A DNA stretch of 11,190 bases, from positions 1 to 11,190 of the forward strand of contig DATDLN010000211.1 of the NCBI GenBank assembly GCA_036519295.1, read 5' to 3'. Below the pieces are notes generated by a model that saw only the letters and a program-made list of their open reading frames with translations, was not told where the DNA came from and did not search any database. This document shows, piece after piece, positions 1 to 6,764 of the stretch; positions within the stretch are counted from its first letter, which is position 1, and each line of letters opens with the position of its first letter. The DNA is from JACVRW01 sp036519295. GTDB lineage: Bacteria; Actinomycetota; Thermoleophilia; Solirubrobacterales; Thermoleophilaceae. The position numbers and the translations under genes are program-made.

Positions 1-518
1 AGCGAATCGAGCTCGAGCTGCCGTACAGGGAGCCCTACAACCTGCTGAACACCCTTGCTGCGGTGGCCGCGGCGCGGGCGGTCGGGCTTTCGGTCGGAGG
101 GGCGGTCGACGTGCGGTTCTCGTCGCTGCGCGGCGAGATCGTCGAGCTGCCCGGGGGCGTGGTGGTAGTAAACGACTGCTACAACGCCAACCCAATGTCG
201 ATGCGGGCCGCCCTCGACCACCTCGCGGACAGCCCCGCGGAGCGGCGCATCGCGGTGCTCGGAACCATGGCCGAGCTGGGCGAGAGCTCGGCCGGATACC
301 ACCGCGAGATAGGTGCGCGCGCGACGGCGCTCGGCATCGACATCCTTGTGACGGTCGGGGACGCCGCGCTCGCGTACTCCGACGCCTTCGCCGGCGAGAC
401 GCAATCCGTGGCGACGCCCGAGGAGGCCGGAGCCCTGCTGGAGGAGATCGCGCGCCCGGGCGACCGGGTTCTCGTGAAGGGATCGCGTTCGGTCGGACTG
501 GAGCGGGTGCTCGCCTAA
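1..518 (+). CDS. murF: UDP-N-acetylmuramoyl-tripeptide--D-alanyl-D-alanine ligase, C-terminal part (5' truncated by window)
   Basis: MurF adds D-Ala-D-Ala to the UDP-MurNAc-tripeptide in the cytoplasm, the last soluble step before the membrane stage of peptidoglycan synthesis. The reading frame is open from base 3 and its beginning lies outside the window. The visible part begins at the end of the central ATPase domain, with a YNLLNTLAAVAAARAVG stretch matching the Mur-ligase 'HNxxNALAA' region. The C-terminal domain follows with DCYNANPMSM, VLGTMAELG, a conserved histidine after it (GYHREIG), and the terminal LVKGSRSVGLERVL. These are typical MurF C-domain motifs. The DCYNANP motif distinguishes it from MurE, MurD and MurC. 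It stops 3 nt before mraY, the standard dcw order, so the two are surely co-transcribed. A GTG at 63 could look like a start but lies inside the conserved domain. Confidence 0.95.
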   Translation, partial: RIELELPYREPYNLLNTLAAVAAARAVGLSVGGAVDVRFSSLRGEIVELPGGVVVVNDCYNANPMSMRAALDHLADSPAERRIAVLGTMAELGESSAGYHREIGARATALGIDILVTVGDAALAYSDAFAGETQSVATPEEAGALLEEIARPGDRVLVKGSRSVGLERVLA

Positions 519-521
519 CTG

Positions 522-1493
522 ATGCTCGGCGAGATCCTCATTGGAGGCATGGCCTCCCTGCTGATCTGCGTGTTCGCTTCGCCGCGATTCATCGACTACC
601 TGCGCGTGAGGGAGTTCGGGCAGCACATCCGCGAGGAGGGACCGGCGGGACACCAGGGCAAGGCCGGGACACCCACGATGGGTGGGCTCGCGGTCCTGCT
701 TGCGGTCCTGGTGCCCTTTCTGATCCTCTCCGACTACCGCCAGGCGAGCCTCGCCGTGCTCGGCACCACCGTGGCGATGGCGGCGCTCGGTTTCGCGGAC
801 GACTGGACAAAGCTGCGCAAGCGCCGTTCGCTCGGCGTGTCGGGGCGAACCAAGCTCGTGATCCAGGCGCTCACGGCGATCGGCCTCTGGCTCGCCACCG
901 ATCCGGTCGGCCTCCAGGACACTCTTCGGCTGCGGGTGGTCGACGCCTCAATCGACCTTGGTGTCGCCTATCCGGTGCTGATCTTCCTCGTGCTCGCGGG
1001 GGCCACGAACGGGGTGAACCTCACCGACGGCCTCGACGGGCTCGCGGCCGGCTGCGCGGCGATCGTGTTCCTCGCGTTCACGGCGATGGCGTTCATCACC
1101 ACCGGCCAGCAGGATCTCGCGCTGCTCTCCGCCTGCCTGGTCGGCGCCTGCGTGGGCTTCCTCTGGTTCAACTCCTTTCCGGCGTCGGTGTTCATGGGGG
1201 ACACCGGGTCGCTCGGGCTAGGCGGCGCGATTGCGGCTCTGGCGGTGATGACGAAGACGGAGGTGCTGCTGATCGTGATCGGCGGCATCTTCGTGATCGA
1301 GGCGCTGTCGGTGGCGATCCAGGTGTTCGCCTTCCAGCGCTTCCGCAAGCGGGTCTTTCTGATGGCGCCGATCCACCACCACTTCGAGCTCCTGGGATGG
1401 TCGGAGACGAAGATCATCCTGCGCTTCTGGATCGTGGCGGCGATCTGCGCCGCGATCGGCTTCACGCTGTACCAGCAGTCGATAACTCCGTGA
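522..1493 (+). CDS. mraY: Phospho-N-acetylmuramoyl-pentapeptide transferase (MraY, lipid I synthase)
   Basis: This polytopic membrane enzyme transfers phospho-MurNAc-pentapeptide from UDP to undecaprenyl phosphate, giving lipid I. The 323 residues are of typical length and consist of about ten hydrophobic segments. All the family's active-site signatures are visible: the ADDW motif with D93 and D94, NLTDGLDGL with D169 and D172, FMGDTGSLGLG with D227, and the APIHHHFE loop with H285-H287 near the C-terminus. The GTPTMGG motif near residue 50 is also present. The ATG at 522 is chosen because it follows the murF stop by 3 nt and is followed directly by the first hydrophobic helix. No good Shine-Dalgarno is visible, so translation is probably coupled to murF. 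The stop overlaps the murD start as TGATG. Confidence 0.97.
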   Translation: MLGEILIGGMASLLICVFASPRFIDYLRVREFGQHIREEGPAGHQGKAGTPTMGGLAVLLAVLVPFLILSDYRQASLAVLGTTVAMAALGFADDWTKLRKRRSLGVSGRTKLVIQALTAIGLWLATDPVGLQDTLRLRVVDASIDLGVAYPVLIFLVLAGATNGVNLTDGLDGLAAGCAAIVFLAFTAMAFITTGQQDLALLSACLVGACVGFLWFNSFPASVFMGDTGSLGLGGAIAALAVMTKTEVLLIVIGGIFVIEALSVAIQVFAFQRFRKRVFLMAPIHHHFELLGWSETKIILRFWIVAAICAAIGFTLYQQSITP

Positions 1494-2785
1494 TGCGGTC
1501 GATGCGGCCACCTCTTCCCGAAGGCCCGTATCTGATAGTGGGGCTCGCGCGCTCGGGCGCCGCGGCGGCGCGGATGCTCCTCCCGTACGGCGAGGTGCTT
1601 GCCGCCGACCGCGCCCATCCCGAGCCGCCGCCCGGCGTGGAGGCGCACCTGGGCAGCGACGGAGTCCAGTTGCTCGAGCGCGTGAGGTGCGTGGTGAAGA
1701 GCCCGGGCGTGCCAAACGAGGCGCCCGCAATTGCCACCGCGCGCGAGCGGGGGGTGCCCGTGCTGGGCGAGCTCGAACTCGCCTGGCGGCTGCTTCCGAA
1801 TCGCTTCGTCGCCGTTACGGGCACCAACGGCAAGACGACCACGAGCGAACTGCTCGGCGCCGTCTATCGGGAGGCGGGCCTGACGGTCGCGGTGGCCGGC
1901 AACGTGGGGACGCCGCTCTCGTCGCTCGTCGGGGTGGTGGACGAGAGTGCGGTGATCGTCTGCGAGGTGTCGAGCTTTCAAGCCGAGGACTCGGAGGCGT
2001 TCGCCCCCGAGACCGCCCTCCTCCTCAACCTCGAAGAGGACCACCTCGACCGCCACGGCAGCTTCGACGCCTACCGCGAGGCGAAGCTGCGCATGTTCGT
2101 CAACCAGACGGGCGAGCACGTCGCGGCCGCTCCACCGCGATTCCGGCTGCCGGGGGATGGGCGGCGGGTGAGCTTCGGTGAGCCCGAGACCGACCTGTGG
2201 CTTCGGGACGGTCTGCTTGGCTGGGGCGAGGAGGAGCTGATCGGCGCCGCGGACATTCGCCTGCGCGGCGCGCACAACCTCGAGAACGCAATGGGCGCCG
2301 CCGCATCCGCGCTCGCCGGCGGGGTCGCACCCGAGGCGGTGCGACGGGGGCTGCGCACGTTTCCGGGCGTCCCGCACCGGCTCGAGGAGGTGGGCACGGT
2401 CGGCGGCGTTCTCTACGTGAACGACTCGAAGGCGACCAACGTTGCCTCCGCGCGGCGGGGAATCGAAGCCTTCGACGGCGGCGTCCACGCCATCCTCGGC
2501 GGCAGCCTCAAGGGTGGCGGCTTCGGGGGCCTGCGCGGCGTGGTGGCGTCGCGCTGCCGGGCCTGCTACCTGATCGGGGAGGCCGCCGAGCGCCTCGAGA
2601 ACGACCTCGCCGGCGCCGCGCCGCTGCGGCGCTGCGGCGATCTCGAGAGCGCCATGCGCGCCGCCTCGTCCGCGGCCTCGCCCGGCGAGGTCGTCCTGCT
2701 CTCGCCCGCCTGCGCCAGCTTCGACCAGTTTCGCGACTACGAGGAGCGAGGGGAGCGCTTCCGCGCGTTGATTCCGCGGGCATGA
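1493..2785 (+). CDS. murD: UDP-N-acetylmuramoyl-L-alanine--D-glutamate ligase
   Basis: MurD is the cytoplasmic ATP-dependent ligase that adds D-glutamate to UDP-MurNAc-L-Ala. The protein is 430 residues, normal for the family. An N-terminal Rossmann-like domain opens with LIVGLARSGAAAA, and the 'KSPGVP' motif follows. The ATP P-loop is GTNGKTTT at residues 110-117, with K114 binding phosphate. The central domain contains EVSSFQAE and LNLEEDHLDRHGS, both classic MurD motifs. The C-terminal domain carries YVNDSKATN (about 308-316), ILGG and LSPACASFDQFRDYEERG near the end. The start is set at the ATG at 1493 that overlaps the mraY stop. The reading frame is open further upstream, to a possible ATG at 1397, but that stretch is out-of-frame mraY sequence. 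An in-frame ATG at 1502 is an alternative start. Confidence 0.96.
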   Translation: MRSMRPPLPEGPYLIVGLARSGAAAARMLLPYGEVLAADRAHPEPPPGVEAHLGSDGVQLLERVRCVVKSPGVPNEAPAIATARERGVPVLGELELAWRLLPNRFVAVTGTNGKTTTSELLGAVYREAGLTVAVAGNVGTPLSSLVGVVDESAVIVCEVSSFQAEDSEAFAPETALLLNLEEDHLDRHGSFDAYREAKLRMFVNQTGEHVAAAPPRFRLPGDGRRVSFGEPETDLWLRDGLLGWGEEELIGAADIRLRGAHNLENAMGAAASALAGGVAPEAVRRGLRTFPGVPHRLEEVGTVGGVLYVNDSKATNVASARRGIEAFDGGVHAILGGSLKGGGFGGLRGVVASRCRACYLIGEAAERLENDLAGAAPLRRCGDLESAMRAASSAASPGEVVLLSPACASFDQFRDYEERGERFRALIPRA

Positions 2786-2815
2786 TTCCGGCGGGCCGCG
2801 TCGAAGACCGCCCGG

Positions 2816-4042
2816 ATGGGCCCGCGCGCCGCCCGCAAGCGACCGATCGAATACTCGATTCTGTACACGGCGACCCTCTGCCTGCTGGCGGGCGGCGCGG
2901 TGATGGTCTACTCGGCGAGCTCGGCGGAGTCGCTGCTCGACGGGAGCGGCGACCCCTCCTTCTATCTCAAGCGCTACGTGGTCTTCGGGGTCGTCGGGCT
3001 CGTGCTGCTGCACGCCGCCTCACGGCACGGGCTCGCCGTGATCCGCGCCATCACGCCGCTTCTTCTCATCGGCTCGTTCGTGCTGACGTTCGCCGTGATG
3101 CTCCCCGGCATGGGGGTGACCGCGAACGGCGCCACCCGCTGGCTCGGGGCCGGGCCGCTTCAGTTCCAGCCCGCGGAGCTGCTCAAGGTCTCGTTGGTGC
3201 TCTACGCGGCGCAGGTGCTGGCGGCGCGCCCGCGCGCGACGAAGACGCTTGGCGGCCTCGTGAAGCCACTGCTGCTCGTGGTCGGCGCGGCCTGCCTCCT
3301 GCTGCTGAAGCAGCCCGACATGGGCACCTCGATGGTGATCTGCTTCGCGATCGGGGCGCTGCTCGTCGCGGCGGGAACCCCGACGCGGAACCTGGCCATG
3401 ATCGCCGGCGTGATCGCCGGGCTCGCCCTCATCGTGGCGCTGGTCGAGCCCTACCGGCGAGCGCGCCTCACCTCCTTCCTGGACCCCTTCTCCGACGCCG
3501 GCGACAGCGGTTTCCAGGCGGTGCAGGCGCTGACGGCGATCGGGTCCGGAGGCTTCTTCGGGGTGGGCCTCGGCGAGTCCGTGCAGAAGATCTTCTACCT
3601 GCCCGAGGCGCACACCGACATGATCCTCGCGATCATCGGCGAGGAGCTCGGCCTGCTGGGGATCCTCGGCGTGATCGGCCTCTACGGGATGATCGCCTAC
3701 GCCGGACTGCGCGCCGCCAAGCTCGCGCGCGACCTCCATGCGAAGCTGCTCGCCGCGGGGATCACCGCGCTGATCCTGTGCCAGGCCACGCTCAACTTCT
3801 TCGCGGTGCTCGGGATGGCGCCTCTGACCGGAGTTCCGCTGCCGTTTCTCTCATACGGGAGCACGAACCTGATCGTCCTGCTCGGGGCCATGGGGCTGCT
3901 CCTGAACGTCGCGGCGACGGGTGGCCGCGCGCGGACGGGGGTGAGCCGTCCAAGGCTCGAGGCGATCCAGGGCGGCCGCGAATCCGCCCACAGGCGCGCG
4001 GCGGCGGCGGCCGCCGCCGTGCGCGCCCGCGCGCGGATCTGA
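2816..4042 (+). CDS. ftsW: SEDS-family lipid II polymerase FtsW
   Basis: FtsW is the septal peptidoglycan glycosyltransferase that works with a class B PBP in the divisome. The protein is 408 residues with about ten membrane segments. An N-terminal cytoplasmic basic stretch (RAARKRPIEY) precedes the first helix, which ends in the family's VMVYSASS motif. Further SEDS signatures are GATRWLG, FQPAELLK and LLKQPDMGT. The PEAHTDMI loop contains D268, the position matching the catalytic aspartate of SEDS enzymes, and GEELGLLG follows. The usual SYGGS motif reads FLSYGSTN at 344-351. The C-terminal tail is basic and alanine-rich and poorly conserved. Position between murD and murG favours FtsW over RodA. 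ATG 2816 is the first usual start codon after an in-frame stop at 2783. Only a weak ribosome binding site is visible. Confidence 0.95.
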   Translation: MGPRAARKRPIEYSILYTATLCLLAGGAVMVYSASSAESLLDGSGDPSFYLKRYVVFGVVGLVLLHAASRHGLAVIRAITPLLLIGSFVLTFAVMLPGMGVTANGATRWLGAGPLQFQPAELLKVSLVLYAAQVLAARPRATKTLGGLVKPLLLVVGAACLLLLKQPDMGTSMVICFAIGALLVAAGTPTRNLAMIAGVIAGLALIVALVEPYRRARLTSFLDPFSDAGDSGFQAVQALTAIGSGGFFGVGLGESVQKIFYLPEAHTDMILAIIGEELGLLGILGVIGLYGMIAYAGLRAAKLARDLHAKLLAAGITALILCQATLNFFAVLGMAPLTGVPLPFLSYGSTNLIVLLGAMGLLLNVAATGGRARTGVSRPRLEAIQGGRESAHRRAAAAAAAVRARARI

Positions 4043-4091
4043 GGAAGCCCGCGTGGCCACTGTCGTGAGGAGGCCCGCGTGCCCACGGTCG
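4040..4091 (+). repeat. Imperfect tandem duplication of the murG ribosome binding site and start
   Basis: Two adjacent 26-bp units, 4040-4065 and 4066-4091, match at 23 of 26 positions. Differences fall at unit positions 7, 17 and 22. Each unit contains a purine-rich Shine-Dalgarno (GAGGAAG at 4041-4047, GAGGAGG at 4067-4073), a 5-nt spacer CCCGC and a GTG codon (4053 and 4079). The first three bases of unit 1 are the ftsW stop codon. Even the encoded N-termini resemble each other (V-A-T-V-V against V-P-T-V-V). The second copy is the one in frame with murG and has the better Shine-Dalgarno. The unit length is not a multiple of three, so the first GTG is out of frame. Confidence 0.85.
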
Positions 4092-4094
4092 TGA
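4053..4094 (+). other. Candidate 13-codon mini-ORF ahead of and overlapping murG
   Basis: The GTG of the first duplicated unit has its own good Shine-Dalgarno (GAGGAAG, 5-nt spacing) and opens a frame of 13 codons. It ends at TGA 4092-4094, 13 nt inside murG. It probably encodes no functional peptide. If it is translated, it could act as a decoy or as a coupling device for murG. This is inference from layout only. Confidence 0.3.
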
Positions 4095-5146
4095 TCGCCG
4101 CCGGCGGCACGGCGGGGCACGTGGTCCCAGCGCTCGCGGTGGCCGACGCCCTGAAGGCGCGGGGGGCGGAGGTCGCGTTCATCGGTGGCGAGCGCGCGGA
4201 GGCCGAGCTCGTGCCGGACGCCGGCTACCCGTTCCATCCGCTGCGGGTTGCGGGAGTCGACAGGCGGAATCCGCTCCGCGCCGCCCGGGCGCTGCTGCTC
4301 GCGGCCGGGGCCAGCGGCCGTGCGCGGCGTCTGCTCCGTTCGATCGGCGCGGATGTGGTCTTGGGCGGCGGTGGCTACGTGGCGGGACCGGTGGGCCTCG
4401 CCGCGGGAACGCTCGGGCTCCCGTTGGCGCTGACCGAGGCGGACAGCCACCTCGGGATCACCAACCGGCTGCTTTCTCCGCTCGCACGGCGTGTCTTCCT
4501 GGCGTTCCCACTCGGCGGACGCACGGCCGGGAAGTACCTCGTTACCGGCCGCCCGGTCCCGCCGGGCACCGGCGAGGCGGACCGACGCGCGGCGCGCGAG
4601 CGCTTCGGCATCGCGGTCGACGACCAGTGCCTGCTGGTGTTCGGCGGTTCCCTGGGAGCGCGGCAACTGAACGAGGCCGCCCTTGAGGCCTTCGGGGCCG
4701 CGGCCCCGTGCACCGTGCTGCACGCAAGCGGACGCCGCGACCACGACGAACTTCGCCGCCGCCTCGACGCCCTCGGCTCGCCGCCCCACTACCGCCTGTA
4801 CGCGTACATCACGCCGTTCGCCGACGCCCTGGCGGCGGCCGACCTCGTCGCTGCCCGGGCGGGGGGCTCCGTGCTCGAGCTCGCCGCCGCCGGCCTCCCG
4901 GCGATCCTTGTCCCTTATCCGCACGCAACGGCCGACCACCAGACGGCGAACGCAGGCTTCATGGACCGGGCGGGCGCCGCGGTGGTGGTTCCGGACGCCG
5001 AGCTGGACGGTCCGCGCCTCGCCCACGAGGTGGCGTCGCTGCTCGGGGCGCCTGAGCGGCTGGCGGCCATGCGGGCGGCGGCGAGGACGGCGGCGAGGCC
5101 CGACGCCGCCGACCGGATAGCGGAGGAGCTCTTGGCCCTGGCCTGA
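4079..5146 (+). CDS. murG: UDP-GlcNAc:lipid I N-acetylglucosaminyltransferase (MurG, lipid II synthase)
   Basis: MurG adds GlcNAc to lipid I on the inner face of the membrane, forming lipid II. It is 355 residues, with the GT-B two-domain layout. The N-terminal domain carries the glycine loop AAGGTAGHVVPALA at residues 7-20; the usual GGTGGH reads GGTAGH here. GGGGYVAGP and EADSHLGITNR follow. The C-terminal UDP-GlcNAc-binding domain has VFGGSLGARQLNEA, then AARAGGSVLELAAAGLPAILVPYP with E267, and HATADHQTANA with H287, Q288 and N291. All are hallmark MurG positions. The GTG start at 4079 is supported by GAGGAGG five nt upstream and directly precedes the first beta strand (TVVIAAGG). The gene lies 36 nt after ftsW. 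The usual neighbour murC does not follow; it is displaced by about 3 kb. Confidence 0.96.
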   Translation: MPTVVIAAGGTAGHVVPALAVADALKARGAEVAFIGGERAEAELVPDAGYPFHPLRVAGVDRRNPLRAARALLLAAGASGRARRLLRSIGADVVLGGGGYVAGPVGLAAGTLGLPLALTEADSHLGITNRLLSPLARRVFLAFPLGGRTAGKYLVTGRPVPPGTGEADRRAARERFGIAVDDQCLLVFGGSLGARQLNEAALEAFGAAAPCTVLHASGRRDHDELRRRLDALGSPPHYRLYAYITPFADALAAADLVAARAGGSVLELAAAGLPAILVPYPHATADHQTANAGFMDRAGAAVVVPDAELDGPRLAHEVASLLGAPERLAAMRAAARTAARPDAADRIAEELLALA

Positions 5147-5159
5147 AGGCGGCGGGCTG

Positions 5160-5165
5160 TACCTT
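5160..5165 (+). promoter_or_regulatory. Possible -10 element (TACCTT) of a leaderless promoter
   Basis: TACCTT fits the loose TANNNT -10 pattern common in high-GC actinobacteria. It sits 6 nt before the GTG at 5172, where a leaderless transcript would begin. No clear -35 is visible. The nearby TTGAGG could instead serve as a weak ribosome binding site. Confidence 0.3.
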
Positions 5166-5171
5166 GAGGCC

Positions 5172-5459
5172 GTGGCCCCTCGTTGGCGCGCTCTGGCGTT
5201 TGGGTCGGCCGCCGCGCTGGTCGCCGCGGGTGCCTTGTGCGCGGTCGTGATCGGCGGACTGACCGGCCAGGTCCTCGCCATCACGCTGATAACGGTCGGA
5301 CTCGGCGGCGCGTTGCTCCTCCTGTTCCTCGAAGTCGGCCTAAGCGAGGACCGGGCCCGCGCCAGGGAGGCGGAGGAACGTCGACGCATGCGGGCCGCGA
5401 AGCGCGTCGACCCGGGGCGGCGGGTCCGGCTGCCGCGGCGGCCACGACGGCCGGGCTGA
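5172..5459 (+). CDS. Small two-helix membrane protein with Arg-rich tail, unknown function
   Basis: The product is 95 residues and I do not recognise a named family. Two hydrophobic segments, about residues 7-30 and 33-57, are joined by a very short Gly-Thr-Gly turn, so the protein is predicted to be a membrane hairpin. The tail from about residue 58 is highly charged: first an acidic/basic stretch (SEDRARAREAEERRR), possibly a short helix, then a proline/arginine-rich end (RLPRRPRRPG). By the positive-inside rule the tail should be cytoplasmic. GTG 5172 is chosen because it sits directly before the first helix, with a weak purine run or a leaderless promoter upstream. It follows murG by 25 nt on the same strand and could be the last gene of that transcript. 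It converges with the next gene, leaving only 8 nt between stops. Confidence 0.7.
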   Translation: MAPRWRALAFGSAAALVAAGALCAVVIGGLTGQVLAITLITVGLGGALLLLFLEVGLSEDRARAREAEERRRMRAAKRVDPGRRVRLPRRPRRPG

Positions 5460-5467
5460 TCCGTTGC

Positions 5468-5893
5468 TCAAAGGACCTTGTCGGGTGCCGGCTTCGCCAG
5501 GTAGCCGTCGAGGTCGTCGTGCTTCAGGACGTGCTCCAGCCAGGCGCGGCGCTCGAAGTCGATGACCTCCATCTCCCAGACGCAGCCCAAACCGGTGCCG
5601 TCGTACGGCGCGAGGGCGGCGGGCTCGTCGAGGGGCGAGACGAAGAAGCGCGCGTGGATCTCGTTTTCGTGCGCCCACCAGTAGACGAGGGCAAGCCCGG
5701 CCGTCTTGGCGTCGTGAGCGATGACGAAGCCGGTGCCCCCGCCCTCGGGCAGCGCATCGCGTGCCGCGTCGAGCGTGGCCGCGACGAACTCGGGGCGGGC
5801 GTCGTGCGCGTGTGTCCCGATGCCGTAGACCTTCAGGCGCCAGCCCTGGATGTCCTCGCGGCCGATGAAGCGGATAGAGCGGGTCTCGTGGAT
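5468..5893 (-). CDS. Conserved-looking hypothetical protein lacking a standard start codon
   Basis: The frame is open on the minus strand from just after a stop at 5915-5917 to TGA at 5468-5470. It reads like a real globular protein: RSIRFIGREDIQGWRLKVYGI at the N-terminus, GFVIAHDA, LALVYWWAHENEIHARFFVSP with a paired WW at 72-73, GLGCVWEMEV around 101-110 and FERRAWLEHVL near 113-123. The composition is rich in Trp, Phe and Tyr and unlike an antisense shadow. The upstream enzyme gene ends 10 nt before it, so the two form an operon. No ATG, GTG or TTG occurs in frame until a TTG near residue 102, well inside the conserved-looking part. I set the start at an ATC (5893-5891), directly before HETRSIRF. 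ATC could be a rare start or a mutated ATG. The product would be 141 residues of unknown function. Confidence 0.65.
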   Translation of the reverse strand: MHETRSIRFIGREDIQGWRLKVYGIGTHAHDARPEFVAATLDAARDALPEGGGTGFVIAHDAKTAGLALVYWWAHENEIHARFFVSPLDEPAALAPYDGTGLGCVWEMEVIDFERRAWLEHVLKHDDLDGYLAKPAPDKVL

Positions 5894-5903
5894 GCCTCGG
5901 AGG

Positions 5904-6704
5904 CTACCGCCGCGTCAGGGCGCCGTCCGCGGCCAGCGACGCGATGACTCCCTCGAAGCGCTCCATCGCCTCGCGATGAAGGAGCAGGCCGTAGCTCACC
6001 CGGGCCACTCCGAGCTCGGCGAGCTCGGGGAGGGAGGGGGCGTTTGGGAGGGCGAGGGCGTTGACCGGGCCCGGCGCCTGCGAGGTGAAGGTCGCCAGCG
6101 CGTCGGGCTCCCACAGGGCGATCGGGAAGACGCAGTCGACCCCGGCGTCGATGTAAGCCGCGGCCCGGCGCAACGCTTCGGGCACGAGCTCGGCCTGCGT
6201 CCCCTCGCCCGATCCGGAGAGGAGGGCGGTCAGGAAGACGTCGATCCGGGCGTTGATCACGAGCCCGTACCCCTGGTGGGACGCGGCCTCGCGGACGGCT
6301 CGCAGCCACTCCGCCTGCTGGGCGGAGTCGCGGAGCGTCCCGGTCGCGTGGTTCGTGTCCTCGAGGTTGCAGCCCGCCGCTCCCACGTCCTTTAGGGCGG
6401 CCACGAGCTCTGCGGGCTCCATTCCGTAGCCCGCCTCCGCGTCGATCGTCAACGGCGCGTCGACGCTTTTGGCGATCCTCGCCGCGACGGCGAGCATCTC
6501 CTCCGCCGGGGCTCCTTCGTGGTCCTCGTAGCCGAGCGTCGCCGCGACGCCGCCGCTCGTGGTGGCGACAACGGGGAACCCGGCGGCGACGACCGCCTTC
6601 GCCGTGGCGACGTCCCACGCGTTCGGCAGCACCAGCGGGGCGCCGGGGACGTGCAGCGATCGCAGCAGGTCGGACCGGTCTTCGAGGCTGTTCGCTGAGG
6701 TCAT
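5904..6704 (-). CDS. PEP mutase / isocitrate lyase superfamily enzyme
   Basis: The 266-residue product is a TIM-barrel enzyme of the phosphoenolpyruvate mutase/isocitrate lyase superfamily. Members make or break C-C or C-P bonds next to a carboxylate, using Mg2+. Visible motifs are LPNAWDVATAKAVVAAGF (26-43), ATTSGGVAATLGYEDHE (47-63; the TTS and G-Y-x-D positions bind substrate in the family), the metal-site IDAEAGYG with D88 and E90, CNLEDT with E115, and VINARIDVFL. The KKCGH catalytic loop of true isocitrate and methylisocitrate lyases is not visible, so I do not assign either reaction; the substrate is unknown. ATG 6704 is the first residue before the conserved part. No Shine-Dalgarno precedes it, suggesting a leaderless transcript. 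It is divergent from a MarR gene across a 60-nt gap that carries a palindrome, so repression by that regulator is likely. The frame stays open far upstream, but only antisense to other genes. Confidence 0.88.
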   Translation of the reverse strand: MTSANSLEDRSDLLRSLHVPGAPLVLPNAWDVATAKAVVAAGFPVVATTSGGVAATLGYEDHEGAPAEEMLAVAARIAKSVDAPLTIDAEAGYGMEPAELVAALKDVGAAGCNLEDTNHATGTLRDSAQQAEWLRAVREAASHQGYGLVINARIDVFLTALLSGSGEGTQAELVPEALRRAAAYIDAGVDCVFPIALWEPDALATFTSQAPGPVNALALPNAPSLPELAELGVARVSYGLLLHREAMERFEGVIASLAADGALTRR

Positions 6705-6711
6705 CGTCAAC

Positions 6712-6740
6712 GAGATATCAGGTACCGTACATCTTGTCAA
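6712..6740 (-). promoter_or_regulatory. Candidate promoter for the PEP mutase-family gene
   Basis: Read on the minus strand, a perfect TTGACA (6740-6735) is followed after 17 nt by TATCTC (6717-6712), a partial -10 match. Transcription would then start at or very near the ATG at 6704, giving a leaderless mRNA, consistent with the absence of a ribosome binding site. The -35 lies inside the palindromic operator, so regulator binding would block polymerase. Confidence 0.45.
6716..6731. promoter_or_regulatory. Possible second, degenerate operator half
   Basis: TATCAGGTAC at 6716-6725 matches nine of ten bases of the half-site TATCAAGTAC, which occurs on the minus strand of the main palindrome. 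Its partner half is poorly matched. It might be a weaker secondary binding site or chance. Confidence 0.25.
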
Positions 6741-6751
6741 GTACTTGATAA
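6734..6751. promoter_or_regulatory. Palindromic MarR-type operator
   Basis: TTGTCAAGTACTTGATAA is an 18-bp inverted repeat with a perfect 12-bp core, TCAAGTACTTGA, at 6737-6748; only one symmetric pair fails to match. AT-rich palindromes of this size and form are typical MarR-family dimer sites. It stands in a 60-nt gap between the divergent MarR gene and enzyme gene and is far more AT-rich than the surrounding DNA. It overlaps the candidate -35 of the minus-strand gene and lies 13 nt before the marR-like ATG. Inferred role: repression of both genes, relieved by a ligand. Confidence 0.75.
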
Positions 6752-6764
6752 GGTATCCGGCCGA

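Noticed and set aside
968..3013. 681-codon open frame on the minus strand across mraY, murD and the start of ftsW
   Set aside because: It is exactly antisense to three confidently assigned genes. The translation is a low-complexity Arg/Ala/Gly/His-rich string with no recognisable domain, as expected for third-position GC bias.
2197..4068. 623-codon plus-strand frame over murD and ftsW
   Set aside because: It is a frame-shifted reading of murD and ftsW with an Arg/Gly/Ala-rich product. An ATG overlaps the murD stop at 2782, but it opens only this shadow frame, not ftsW.
3851..5389. 512-codon minus-strand open frame across ftsW, murG and the small membrane gene
   Set aside because: It is antisense to well-supported genes, with an arginine-rich low-complexity product and no motif.
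5455..5475. Bidirectional terminator between the convergent genes
   Set aside because: The 8-nt gap and adjoining bases show no GC-rich hairpin with a T run on either strand.
5183..5947. 254-codon plus-strand frame over the small membrane gene and the minus-strand hypothetical
   Set aside because: It is antisense to the minus-strand protein, which reads far more like a real globular protein; the plus frame gives no domain.
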